From the NCBI RefSeq assembly GCF_002954355.1, contig NZ_MQVV01000012.1, positions 124,001 to 188,000 on the forward strand: 64,000 nucleotides of DNA, read 5' to 3'. This document shows, piece by piece, positions 27,824-35,969 of the stretch. The stretch's first letter is position 1. Each line of letters begins with the position of its first letter. The notes beneath the pieces are model-generated. The model ran no database searches. It was not told the origin of the DNA and saw only the letters and a list, made by a program, of their open reading frames with translations. The translations under genes and the position numbers were made by a program. The DNA comes from Nonlabens tegetincola (lineage in GTDB: Bacteria; Bacteroidota; Bacteroidia; Flavobacteriales; Flavobacteriaceae).

Positions 27824-28204
27824 ATGTCTCAAAATAACACGCGACCCAAAAACGTTCTAGGAACTGCTTTAGAGTCCTGTTGTACCAATCCGATTACAGG
27901 TTATTGGCGTGATGGATACTGCAGGACGTCGATACAAGATGTAGGTACCCATGTGGTATGTGCTGTTATGACGGAAGAATTTCTAGAGTTTACAAAGTCT
28001 AAAGGGAACGACCTTACATCACCCATACCTGCATATCAATTTCCAGGTCTTAAACCAGGTGATAAATGGTGTTTGTGTGTATTAAGATGGATCGAAGCAG
28101 AAAAAGCTGGATGTGCGCCCCATATTATTCTAAAAGGAACTGATAGTAACGCATTGAAATTTACAAATTTGGAAACATTGAAAGTTTATGCGATCGATGC
28201 CTAA
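27824..28204 (+). CDS. DUF2237 family protein
   Basis: A 126-residue protein with the DUF2237 pattern NVLGTALESCCTNPITGYWRDG, then GTHVVCAVMTEEFLEF, IPAYQFPGLKPGDKWCLC and AGCAPHI. The six cysteines are largely conserved in the family, whose function is unknown. I start at ATG 27824; the TTG at 27815 lies in a small inverted repeat (ACCAAA-TG-TTTGGT, 27806-27819) just upstream. Confidence 0.88.
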   Translation: MSQNNTRPKNVLGTALESCCTNPITGYWRDGYCRTSIQDVGTHVVCAVMTEEFLEFTKSKGNDLTSPIPAYQFPGLKPGDKWCLCVLRWIEAEKAGCAPHIILKGTDSNALKFTNLETLKVYAIDA

Positions 28205-28307
28205 TCAGGTATAATAAAGCTTGAAATAAAGCTGTAGTTTATGCTAAACACCTTTGTTTTTTTATTAAATTTATACCTATAGGTTTAATACGAAAACACC
28301 CGTTTTT

Positions 28308-29150
28308 ATGGCAAAAAATATCCTCGTAGCAACAGATTTTTCTTCAAATTCATGGCACGCATTCACTTATGTTTCAACGCTTTTTAAAGATGAAACTTGT
28401 ATGTTTCATTTATTGCATGCTTATGATACTGAATATCATAGCCGCAATGAATTAAAACAAGGCAACGATGCTTCATTCACTTATGAATCTCCAAAGGATA
28501 AAGGTGACGTTTTACTTAATAAAATGCTTGAAAAGATTGCATTAGAATGTGCTAATGAAAAGCATACCTATAAAACACACTTAATGCATGATGATGTAGC
28601 CACTGCGGTTACAAAAACCTTATCTACTGAAAATATCTCTTTGATAGTAATGGGTAGTAAAGGAATAACTAATTATGAAAAAAGTGTATTTGGTAGTAAT
28701 ACAATAGCGACCATGAAAGAGGCTGGTAGTTGTACTATTCTTACTGTTCCACAAGACTCAGAGGTAGAAGAAATAAAAGAAATAGTTTTTCCTACTGATT
28801 ATAAAAGTGCCTATAGTAGTTTAAGATTGCAAAGCCTAATAGACCTTGCAACTATTCAAGATGCAGCTATCTGTGTCTTACATGTTGATACCAGTAGCGG
28901 CCTAGAAACAGTTCAAGAAGATAATAAACAAATTTTAGATGATGCGTTATCCAACAACAGGCATAGTTTTCATGTTTTAACGGGTAGCGATGTAAACCTA
29001 GCTGTAAAACATTTTGTAGAGAGTAGGGATAGTAGCATGGTGGCAATCGTAAATCGCAAACACAATCTATTTACAAGTTGGTTTTCTACTAATATGGTAA
29101 TGGAAATCGGTAAAGTAAGTCAAGTGCCTTTACTTATTTTACCTGAGTAA
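28308..29150 (+). CDS. Universal stress protein (tandem Usp domains)
   Basis: A 280-residue protein of two Usp folds. Domain 1 (1-145) begins NILVATDFS and keeps the ATP-binding pattern G-x2-G-x9-G-S (MGSKGITNYEKSVFGSNT). Domain 2 (about 150-280, EIVFPTDYK) has lost that pattern. Two-domain Usps of this size are common in Bacteroidota and are linked to stress and starvation. The stop overlaps an ATG (TAATG) that starts the small frameshifted membrane gene behind it. Confidence 0.9.
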   Translation: MAKNILVATDFSSNSWHAFTYVSTLFKDETCMFHLLHAYDTEYHSRNELKQGNDASFTYESPKDKGDVLLNKMLEKIALECANEKHTYKTHLMHDDVATAVTKTLSTENISLIVMGSKGITNYEKSVFGSNTIATMKEAGSCTILTVPQDSEVEEIKEIVFPTDYKSAYSSLRLQSLIDLATIQDAAICVLHVDTSSGLETVQEDNKQILDDALSNNRHSFHVLTGSDVNLAVKHFVESRDSSMVAIVNRKHNLFTSWFSTNMVMEIGKVSQVPLLILPE

Positions 29151-29370
29151 TGAACAAAAAAATAAAGTTTTTAAGTTTCTGCTTTTTTCCATAGTTCTTG
29201 CTTTGCTTGCGTATTTCAATGTGTTGTCGCTATCAATAAACATTTTAGGGAATGTAGAATTAGAATTGCTTTATGGGTCTTTAATATTGTGTATTCCGTT
29301 GATTGTTTTAACCATGTTGGAATACCTACTTGATTTTATAAAAAGAGAGGTTTCTAAGGGGAAGGATTGA
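29150..29370 (+). pseudogene. Small two-TM membrane protein, frameshifted in an A7 run
   Basis: ATG 29150 overlaps the Usp stop (TAATG). That frame hits a stop after 14 codons. The next frame, however, is open to TGA 29370 and reads as a good membrane protein: helix KFLLFSIVLALLAYF, then LLYGSLILCIPLIVLTMLEYL, and a basic tail FIKREVSKGKD. Adding one A to the A7 run at 29156-29162 joins the start to this frame and gives about 73 residues. It may be a sequencing or assembly error, slippage, or real decay. No family is recognised. Confidence 0.55.
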
Positions 29371-29394
29371 CAAAATTTTAATTTTAAAAAATAA

Positions 29395-29425
29395 AACCGT
29401 TGCTATCAAAGGGATAACAACGGTT
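29395..29425 (-). terminator. Terminator of tRNA-Ser
   Basis: AACCGTTG / CAACGGTT stem with an inner TATC/GATA pair, and T-rich on the minus strand. Confidence 0.85.
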
Positions 29426-29429
29426 CTAG

Positions 29430-29517
29430 CAGTGAGGAAGGGATTCGAACCCTCGAAACGGTTTTGCCGTTTACACACTTTCCAGGCGTGCGCCTTCGAC
29501 CACTCGGCCACCTCACT
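29430..29517 (-). tRNA. tRNA-Ser (anticodon GGA)
   Basis: An 88-nt class II tRNA: acceptor AGTGAGG/CCTCACT, then TGGCCGAGTGG, anticodon stem CACGC/GTGTG with loop CTGGAAA, a long variable arm (AAACGGCAAAACCGTTT) and T-loop GGTTCGAATCC. The 3' CCA is not encoded. Confidence 0.96.
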
Positions 29518-29570
29518 ATTTTTGTAAAACTGATCGCAAAAATACCGTAATACTTTATGTTTACCAATTT

Positions 29571-30635
29571 CTAATTAGTTATCTCACCTCTTAAACTTGT
29601 TTCAAAACAATCTTTAAACATCAAATCATCCTCGATGTAAGCAAGTAAATACATCATTTTGGCTAGAGCAGCTTCAGTAGTTAGATCTTTACCACTTATC
29701 ATACCCATTTCCTTCAAAGCACGACTTGTTTCATACTTACCCATATCTACTGATCCACCACGACACTGTGTTACATTAACAATACGTATATCCTTTGACA
29801 AGCAATCTTTCATTGCATCAATGAACCATGATTTAGTAGGAGCGTTGCCACTTCCATAAGTTTCAAGGATAATACCTTTTAGATTTGGAATATTACATAT
29901 GGCTTGTACGGTGGTCTCTGTAATTCCAGGAAATAATTTGAGTACAACGACATCGGCTATCATTTGTGGTCGATAATGCATTCTATCATCACTACGAGGT
30001 ATGACTCTATGTACTTGAACCTCTCGGTTTTTGTATCCTTTCCATAAAAGATCTTCATCAACATTTAAATGCACACCACTTATAGCGAGAGGTGGAAAAT
30101 TAGGCGAACTGAAGGCTTCAAAATGTTCTGCATTCATTTTTGCGGTACGATTTGCTCTGTATAGCTGATATTCAAAGTAAATGCAAACTTCCCTTATTAA
30201 GGGCTTCTTCTTCTTGCGTAACGTAGCTATCTGTATGCTTGTAATTAAGTTTTCTTTTGCATCAGTTCTTAAATCGCCTATAGGCAGTTGAGATCCTGTT
30301 AGGATAACAGGTTTTGTCAAGTTTTCAAACATAAAACTGAGTGCACTGCCTGTGAACGACATAGTGTCGCTGCCGTGTAAAACAACAAACCCATCATAAT
30401 TGTCATAACGATCATAAATCATGTCTCCTATCAAGCGCCATTCTTCCGTATTCATATCAGAACTATCGATAGGTGTTTCAAAAGAAATGGTTTCTATTGT
30501 ACAGTCTAGTTGTTTAAGCTCTGGAATGTGGTATAGAAGTTTGTCAAAATCAAATGCTTTTAAAGCACCTGTTTTAATGTCTTTCATCATTCCAATTGTT
30601 CCACCTGTGTAGATAAGCAGGATATTTGGTTTCAT
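29571..30635 (-). CDS. ansA: Type I (cytoplasmic) L-asparaginase
   Basis: A 354-residue asparaginase converting Asn to Asp and ammonia. There is no signal peptide. The first catalytic triad region is YTGGTIG (T13). The second is LHGSDTM, where Ser89 replaces the usual Thr, with D90 and K166 (NRTAKMNAE). I believe Ser also occurs at this place in other flavobacteria. Its ATG overlaps the stop of the upstream acyltransferase gene by one base. Confidence 0.92.
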   Translation of the reverse strand: MKPNILLIYTGGTIGMMKDIKTGALKAFDFDKLLYHIPELKQLDCTIETISFETPIDSSDMNTEEWRLIGDMIYDRYDNYDGFVVLHGSDTMSFTGSALSFMFENLTKPVILTGSQLPIGDLRTDAKENLITSIQIATLRKKKKPLIREVCIYFEYQLYRANRTAKMNAEHFEAFSSPNFPPLAISGVHLNVDEDLLWKGYKNREVQVHRVIPRSDDRMHYRPQMIADVVVLKLFPGITETTVQAICNIPNLKGIILETYGSGNAPTKSWFIDAMKDCLSKDIRIVNVTQCRGGSVDMGKYETSRALKEMGMISGKDLTTEAALAKMMYLLAYIEDDLMFKDCFETSLRGEITN

Positions 30636-31756
30636 TATTCTGCGTTTAGGAGTTCTTTATTAGTTACAGGTTGGGCATACATTTTCAAAAAGCTAGTTAC
30701 AGTCATTTGATCTTCTACATCAACACGTAGTCTCAATCGTCTCTCAAATTGAGCCATATCATGCTCACTATAATGTTTGCTGTATTTTCTAGAAACATGT
30801 AATAAATCGTGTGCAACATAATTAGTTGGCCACAAATGATAATTAAGTTGTATCGTGGTGTCTAATTGGTCAACAACACGTTGTAAAGTTTTGTTTGTTT
30901 TTTCACCATCTATTTTTACTATTTCCAATGGTTTTGAAGCGTGTATATGAATATGTTTCTTTTGTCCTAGTGCACCATACATGATACTGTTAAAATCTTC
31001 GTTTTCAGACTTTACGTATTCTTGATCTGCGGCTTTGGCAAGCAATTCAGGTACTTTTAAGGCGTCAGTAGGGTCGTACTCATAAGAAATAGAAACGGGT
31101 ACTATTTTTAAATCGTTCAAATAGTTTGCAATGTCTTTTTTACCAGCAGCTAGTGCTATCATTTTAAGAACACCTTGCTCCGTATGATCATTTCCATCTT
31201 TCGTTCGACCTTGTCTTTGAGCGATCCATACACTGCGATTTTCTTCCTTTAATAGGTGAAAGATGTAATCGCTAAGTTTAATACTGCTAAGTAATGTCTC
31301 TCTAGGTGATCCACCTCTTCTTACTATAAAATTACGAGTAAGTTTACTTAACATGTTTACAAACGGGCGCTGTACTAAATTATCACCTATAGCACTTGCT
31401 GTTCTTATTAAGTTCTTTTCAAATAAAATAAGATTGAGCAACGAGGTATCTAGTACGATGTCTCTATGATTTGATATATATAAATAGGATGTATTAGTAT
31501 CTAGTTCGTCAAAACCACTACTAGTCATGCCAGCACTTGTGGTGTCGATTACACGCGTTACCGTTTTACTTATAACTTCTCTTTGAAACTCATTTATAGA
31601 CGTGCATCTAGTTACGATATCCTTAATCTCATCGTCGGATTTGTCTGGAAATGTATATTGGAATAAGGTTTTAATCATAGGATGCCTTACTGCACTTTGT
31701 AAGACAGTTTGCACTTCATCATCCTTAAAAAATCGTATGTCGTCGTAAACTTCCAT
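30635..31756 (-). CDS. 1-acyl-glycerol-3-phosphate acyltransferase-like protein
   Basis: A 373-residue protein with a PlsC-type acyltransferase core: the histidine motif SNHRDIVLD, then NFIVRRGG, and WIAQRQGRTKDG in the place of the usual FPEGTRS block. No strong TM helix is visible, so it is probably peripheral to the membrane. It is likely to acylate a lipid precursor in phospholipid synthesis; the exact acceptor is unknown. A -7 box TACATTTG (31773-31766) overlaps the end of tatD, so it can be transcribed separately, coupled to ansA downstream. Confidence 0.82.
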   Translation of the reverse strand: MEVYDDIRFFKDDEVQTVLQSAVRHPMIKTLFQYTFPDKSDDEIKDIVTRCTSINEFQREVISKTVTRVIDTTSAGMTSSGFDELDTNTSYLYISNHRDIVLDTSLLNLILFEKNLIRTASAIGDNLVQRPFVNMLSKLTRNFIVRRGGSPRETLLSSIKLSDYIFHLLKEENRSVWIAQRQGRTKDGNDHTEQGVLKMIALAAGKKDIANYLNDLKIVPVSISYEYDPTDALKVPELLAKAADQEYVKSENEDFNSIMYGALGQKKHIHIHASKPLEIVKIDGEKTNKTLQRVVDQLDTTIQLNYHLWPTNYVAHDLLHVSRKYSKHYSEHDMAQFERRLRLRVDVEDQMTVTSFLKMYAQPVTNKELLNAE

Positions 31757-31765
31757 TCTAGTCGC

Positions 31766-31773
31766 AAATGTAC
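31766..31773 (-). promoter_or_regulatory. Candidate -7 box (TACATTTG) for the acyltransferase-ansA pair
   Basis: Matches TAnnTTTG 9 bp before the start codon and abuts the tatD stop. Confidence 0.45.
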
Positions 31774-32541
31774 TTATATCCCAAAAATTCTTTTACTATT
31801 ATCCGTAGTGATTCTTGCGATTTCTTCCACACTAACATCGTAAATCAAAGAAAGTTTATCCGCAACAAGTTTAGTATAAGCACTTTCATTGCGCTTTCCT
31901 CTGTAAGGCACAGGAGCAAGGTAAGGAGCATCGGTTTCTAGCACGATGTGATGTAGGTCGATCTTATTTAAAAATTGATCAATTTTGCCATTTTTAAATG
32001 TAGCAACGCCACCTATTCCCAGGTGTAAATTTAGATCCACAGCTTGCTTTGCATGATCAATCGTTCCCGTAAAACAATGAAAAATTCCTTTTAAAGAAGT
32101 GTTTCTATAGTCCTCTAAAACTTCAAAAACTTCATCAAACGCATCTCTACAATGAATAGCAATGGGTAAGTCACGGTCCAATGACCATTTGATTTGAGTG
32201 TGAAATGCTTCTAGTTGTTCTTTTTTAAAGGACTTGTCCCAGTATAAATCAACACCTATTTCTCCAATAGCGACATACTCATGTTGTTCTAGCATTTGAG
32301 AAATATGCTTTAGCTCATCTTTATAATTTTCCTTTACGTGCGTAGGGTGCAAACCACACATTAAAAACACTTCGCTAGGATAATTTGCTTTTAATTGTAA
32401 CATGCGATCTGTATACTCAGAATCAATAGCTGGTACAAAAAATCGTTGAACTCCTGCTGCCTTGGCACGCGAGATCATTTCATCTCTATCTTCATCAAAG
32501 GCCTCGCTGTATAAATGAGTGTGCGTATCAGTTAAAATCAT
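31774..32541 (-). CDS. tatD: TatD family hydrolase (metal-dependent DNase)
   Basis: A 255-residue TIM-barrel hydrolase with the metal ligands in order: DTHTHL near the N-terminus, AIGEIGVDLYW (Glu), PIAIHCRDAF, GIFHCFTG and LETDAPYLAP. TatD enzymes act as 3'-5' exonucleases or endonucleases and in DNA repair. The gene is read from a -7 box ending only four bases before the ATG. Confidence 0.93.
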   Translation of the reverse strand: MILTDTHTHLYSEAFDEDRDEMISRAKAAGVQRFFVPAIDSEYTDRMLQLKANYPSEVFLMCGLHPTHVKENYKDELKHISQMLEQHEYVAIGEIGVDLYWDKSFKKEQLEAFHTQIKWSLDRDLPIAIHCRDAFDEVFEVLEDYRNTSLKGIFHCFTGTIDHAKQAVDLNLHLGIGGVATFKNGKIDQFLNKIDLHHIVLETDAPYLAPVPYRGKRNESAYTKLVADKLSLIYDVSVEEIARITTDNSKRIFGI

Positions 32542-32545
32542 ACTG

Positions 32546-32553
32546 CAAAAATA
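32546..32553 (-). promoter_or_regulatory. Candidate -7 box (TATTTTTG) of tatD, leaderless spacing
   Basis: TATTTTTG is followed by CAGT and then ATG, so transcription would start at or next to the start codon. Confidence 0.5.
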
Positions 32554-32570
32554 AGGCTTGTTGTAGGTAT

Positions 32571-32584
32571 GCTTTCGCGAAAGC
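32571..32584. repeat. GCTTTCGCGAAAGC palindrome, copy 6 (intergenic)
   Basis: Perfect copy between the divergent genes tatD and the retropepsin gene. Confidence 0.95.
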
Positions 32585-32614
32585 GGAATATCTTTAAACC
32601 CAGATTCAAAGAAT

Positions 32615-33052
32615 ATGAAATCATTAAAAAAATGGCTCGTCAGTCAAGGTTATACGGCACATCCAATACGATTATCCAAAAAAAGCGGTCACATTGTAAC
32701 CAAAGCTGTGTTAAATGGATATCAGGGCAGATTTATTATTGATACTGGAGCTAGCGCAACTTGTGTAAATCAAGATTTGTATAAAGAGTTTCAATTGAAT
32801 ACAGAGTTTATGGATAAAGCAATAGGTACCGCGAGTGGTTCCTTGCGTCCAAGAATAGCTCATCATAATGTACTAGAACTGGGTGATTGGGAAGATCAAG
32901 ATGTGACGGTTTTATCAATGGATATGACCTTTATTAATACCGCGCTTAAAAGTGAACGCATGCATTCTATCCAGGGATTGTTAGGTGCAGACTTTTTGAT
33001 AAGTTCACAGGCGATTATTGATTATAAAGGAAAATATATTTACATGAAGTGA
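32615..33052 (+). CDS. Retropepsin-like aspartic protease (clan AA)
   Basis: A 145-residue protein with one aspartic-protease unit: RFIIDTGASATCV (catalytic D43 in DTGA), then a flap region, and the closing psi-loop hydrophobic motif IQGLLGADFLIS. A protein of this size must dimerise to form an active site, as retropepsins do. There is no clear signal peptide (the N-terminus is basic: KSLKKWLVSQG). Its substrate is unknown. It shares a bidirectional terminator with the next, convergent gene. Confidence 0.85.
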   Translation: MKSLKKWLVSQGYTAHPIRLSKKSGHIVTKAVLNGYQGRFIIDTGASATCVNQDLYKEFQLNTEFMDKAIGTASGSLRPRIAHHNVLELGDWEDQDVTVLSMDMTFINTALKSERMHSIQGLLGADFLISSQAIIDYKGKYIYMK

Positions 33053-33072
33053 TAGATGAAAGTAAGGCGTAT

Positions 33073-33104
33073 AAAAAAAGCTGCTCCACGAGCAGCTTTT
33101 TTTT
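33073..33104. terminator. Bidirectional terminator
   Basis: AAAAAAGCTGCT / AGCAGCTTTTTTTT stem, loop CCACG, between convergent genes. Confidence 0.92.
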
Positions 33105-33124
33105 ATGAGTGTTTCTAGTTAGTT

Positions 33125-33943
33125 TTAATATTGTACATCAAAACTTCCATTGTCAATTACAATTCCACCAGTAGTAGTGTAATTAAATGTACCTGTAATT
33201 GAATTGTTTGCTGTATCGTGAGTTAGAATTTCAATTGTCCCGCTTTGAGCAGTCTCACCAGAAGTACCTTGAGCATATAATCCTGTAGCATCCGTTGGGA
33301 ATGAATAAACTCCTGGAACGATAGTATCAGGGAATGAAATAGATAAGCTTATGTTTTGGTTACTAGCAAATATTAGAATCGTACCAGATGATACATTAGG
33401 CGATATAAGTGATGGATTAAGAGCTTGTCCATCTACATCGGCAGCAAAAGAATTTGTTGTATTGCCATTTCCTGGGTTAATAGTTCCTCCTAATGGGACT
33501 TCAAAAATCACACCTTTTCTCATGTAAAGCGAGTCGGCAGCATTTGCAGTGTAGGTGACAAAATCGAAGGTTCCAGATACAAAACCTGAATTAGAACTAG
33601 AGGTGATCGTAACTTCACCACGGCCATCATTTGCGTTGCTAGAAAAAGATTGAGAGTTGTTAAAAACATAAGTAGCCTCACTAGATGCACCTTGACCTAG
33701 AATGTAGGTTCCAGGACTACTGTCGTCTAGAGAAATTGTTAGAGATTCTAATTGATTAGTTCCTTGAATAATCAGTCTTCCATCGATGTCGATTGAAGCA
33801 GCCATATCCTGCGCTTTGAAAAATTCTCCATTACGCACAGCTTGGATTGCAGGGCTGTTATCTTCATCTAGATTTTTTTCACATCCTACAATGGCAATCA
33901 AAGTAAGGACAGCTACAATTAGTTTTTTCATCAGTAATTTCAT
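33125..33943 (-). CDS. DUF6252-like lipoprotein
   Basis: A 272-residue lipoprotein with signal and lipobox (TLIAIVGC, followed by EKNLDEDNS). It contains two repeats of a roughly 115-residue beta domain, each starting with a small-ligand-like strand set (IDGRLIIQGTNQ; VSSGTILIFASNQ), passing through a PGTY/PGVY turn, and closing with SGTFDFVTYT and TGTFNYTTTGG. This matches DUF6252-type domains, for which no function is known. The start may also be the second Met (four codons later), which gives a shorter signal peptide. Confidence 0.78.
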   Translation of the reverse strand: MKLLMKKLIVAVLTLIAIVGCEKNLDEDNSPAIQAVRNGEFFKAQDMAASIDIDGRLIIQGTNQLESLTISLDDSSPGTYILGQGASSEATYVFNNSQSFSSNANDGRGEVTITSSSNSGFVSGTFDFVTYTANAADSLYMRKGVIFEVPLGGTINPGNGNTTNSFAADVDGQALNPSLISPNVSSGTILIFASNQNISLSISFPDTIVPGVYSFPTDATGLYAQGTSGETAQSGTIEILTHDTANNSITGTFNYTTTGGIVIDNGSFDVQY

Positions 33944-34016
33944 TAAGTTTGGGGTAAATGTAAGGATTTAATAAGAATTAAATCTTTATATATGATGCTC
34001 ATTATTAAAATAATGG

Positions 34017-34024
34017 TACTTTTG
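34017..34024 (+). promoter_or_regulatory. Candidate -7 box (TACTTTTG) of the rpsP operon
   Basis: The extended form TACTTTTGCAGC is followed by a 48-bp leader before rpsP. Confidence 0.55.
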
Positions 34025-34072
34025 CAGCCTTAAATTAATAAAAAGGGACGTGTTCCCGCAAACTTTAATGTT

Positions 34073-34579
34073 ATGCCTGTAAAAATCAGATTACAAAGAC
34101 ACGGTAAAAAAGGAAAGCCTTTTTACTGGATCGTAGCAGCAGATGCTCGCGCAAAGAGAGATGGTAGATTCCTTGAAAAAATAGGAACTTACAATCCTAA
34201 CACTAACCCTGCAACTATCAACCTAGATGTAGATGGTGCTGTACAATGGTTAGAGAATGGTGCGCAGCCTACTGATACAGCTCGTGCTCTTTTAAGCTAC
34301 AAAGGTGCGTTACTTAAAAAGCACCTTAAAGGTGGTGTGAAAAAAGGTGCGATCACTGAAGAACAAGCTGAAGAAAAATTCCAAGCTTGGGTTTCTGAAA
34401 AAGAAGCAAAAATTGCAAACAAAGCTGCTGGTCTTAAGGCTGATGCAGATAAAATTGCAGCTGAAGCTCTAGAAGCAGAAAAAGCAGTAAACGAAGCTCG
34501 TATCGCAGCAAATGCTCCAGAACCAGAAGTGGAAGAGCCAGCTGCAGCTAGCGAAGACGCAACAGGAGAAGAAGAGTAA
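34073..34579 (+). CDS. rpsP: 30S ribosomal protein S16
   Basis: A 168-residue S16. The S16 domain ([33 protein letters not shown]) takes up the first 85 or so residues. The rest is an Ala/Glu/Lys-rich helical tail ending in an acidic stretch, making the protein about twice the usual length. Such tails are seen in Bacteroidota S16. First gene of the operon rpsP-rimM-trmN6. Confidence 0.96.
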   Translation: MPVKIRLQRHGKKGKPFYWIVAADARAKRDGRFLEKIGTYNPNTNPATINLDVDGAVQWLENGAQPTDTARALLSYKGALLKKHLKGGVKKGAITEEQAEEKFQAWVSEKEAKIANKAAGLKADADKIAAEALEAEKAVNEARIAANAPEPEVEEPAAASEDATGEEE

Positions 34580-34590
34580 ATCGATATAAC

Positions 34591-35118
34591 ATGCGTAAAA
34601 AAGACTGTTTTTACGTAGGTACGATCGTAAACAAATTTAGTTTTAAAGGTGAAATCCTTGTCAAGTTAGACACTGATGAACCGGATCTTTTTCTTGAAAT
34701 GGAATCAGTTTTTGTCGAAGTAGGCAAAAACTTGATTCCATTTTTTATTGAACGCAGTCAACTACACAAATCTGCATTACTGCGTATCAAATTTGAAGAT
34801 GTAGACGATGAACCTACGGCAGATTCCTTGCTTCAGAAGGACCTGTATTTGCCTCTTACTGCATTACCGCCGCTTACAGGTAATAAATTTTACTACCATG
34901 AAATCATAGGTTTTACCATTGTTGATTCTAACTATGGCGAGGTAGGAATTGTAGATGGTGTTAACGATACAACCTCACAAGCTCTTTTTGAAATAAAGCA
35001 AGGTGAGAAAGAAATTCTTATACCAGTTCACGACGAGTTTATTTTAAGTGTAGACCGTGACAACAAACAAATTTTAGTAGAAACACCACCAGGTTTAATT
35101 GAGTTGTATTTAGAGTAA
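34591..35118 (+). CDS. rimM: Ribosome maturation factor RimM
   Basis: A 175-residue 16S rRNA processing factor that binds S19 in the 30S head. It has the N-terminal beta-barrel (FYVGTIVNKFSFKGEILVKL) and the PRC-like C-terminal barrel (FYYHEIIGFTIVDSNYGEVG, EILIPVHDEFI). It follows rpsP by 11 bp, the usual order. Its stop overlaps the next start (TAATG). Confidence 0.95.
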   Translation: MRKKDCFYVGTIVNKFSFKGEILVKLDTDEPDLFLEMESVFVEVGKNLIPFFIERSQLHKSALLRIKFEDVDDEPTADSLLQKDLYLPLTALPPLTGNKFYYHEIIGFTIVDSNYGEVGIVDGVNDTTSQALFEIKQGEKEILIPVHDEFILSVDRDNKQILVETPPGLIELYLE

Positions 35119-35858
35119 TGAGTACGTTCTCTTTTAAACAGTTTGACATCGTTCAAGATAAGGTTGCTCAAAAGGTAGGTACCGACGGTGTTCTTTTAGG
35201 AGCATGGTGTAGTCTTGATAAGCAACCACACAAAATATTAGATATAGGATCAGGAACAGGGCTCATCTCTTTAATGTGCGCTCAACGGTTTCCACAAGCG
35301 TTTATTGAGTCTATAGAGATCGATCACGATGCCTTTGAGCAAACTGCATCCAATTTTGAATCTAGCAAGTTTAAAGACCAACTATATGCATATCATGCTA
35401 GCTTTCAAGAGTTTTATGATGAGGTTGATGAGCGCTATGATTTTATGGTGAGTAATCCACCATTTTATAATGCTCAGTCAATTAAATCTGATGATCAAAT
35501 AGAGAGTCGTAGGCAACAAGCAAGATTTGACGATGCTTTACCTTTTGAAGAGCTTTTCTATGGTGTTTATAAGCTTCTTGCTATCGATGGTACTTTTGCA
35601 CTCGTATTTCCTGTAGATAGAGAAGAACGAGTTCTTGAAATTGCCGATTACTTCACCATGATGCCTACACGTAAAATGTACGTACGTGGAACTGTGGATA
35701 GTCCTGTTAAAAGAGTGTTTATGGAATTACGCTTTCGCGAAAGCGTAATAAAATCCAATCAAAAACTAGTTACCCAGCATATGGTAATTGAACATTCTAG
35801 GCATGAGTATACCGATGAGTATATCGCACTTACAAAGGACTTTTATTTAAAAATGTAA
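35118..35858 (+). CDS. trmN6: tRNA1(Val) (adenine(37)-N6)-methyltransferase
   Basis: A 246-residue SAM-dependent methyltransferase of the YfiC/TrmN6 type. It has the N-terminal FKQFDIVQDKVAQKVGTDGVLLGAW, the SAM loop DIGSGTGLISL, the acidic residue IEIDHDA and the adenine N6 motif NPPFY. Palindrome copy 7 encodes LRFRESVI near the C-terminus. Third gene of the rpsP operon. Confidence 0.93.
   Translation: MSTFSFKQFDIVQDKVAQKVGTDGVLLGAWCSLDKQPHKILDIGSGTGLISLMCAQRFPQAFIESIEIDHDAFEQTASNFESSKFKDQLYAYHASFQEFYDEVDERYDFMVSNPPFYNAQSIKSDDQIESRRQQARFDDALPFEELFYGVYKLLAIDGTFALVFPVDREERVLEIADYFTMMPTRKMYVRGTVDSPVKRVFMELRFRESVIKSNQKLVTQHMVIEHSRHEYTDEYIALTKDFYLKM
35731..35744. repeat. GCTTTCGCGAAAGC palindrome, copy 7
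   Basis: Perfect copy in trmN6, read as R-F-R-E-S. The dyad extends to 22 bp (35727-35748). Confidence 0.95.
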
Positions 35859-35969
35859 TCCTTATCATTTTTCTGGGCAATAAGTGAGCATTCTCTTATT
35901 TTTACGACCAATTCAAAAACTATTGGAACTACACTCAAACGATGTAGTTACTCTATACAAATTATATCT

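Noticed and set aside
29326-29511. 61-codon minus-strand reading frame over tRNA-Ser
   Set aside because: It covers the tRNA and its terminator; the translation is a tRNA shadow.
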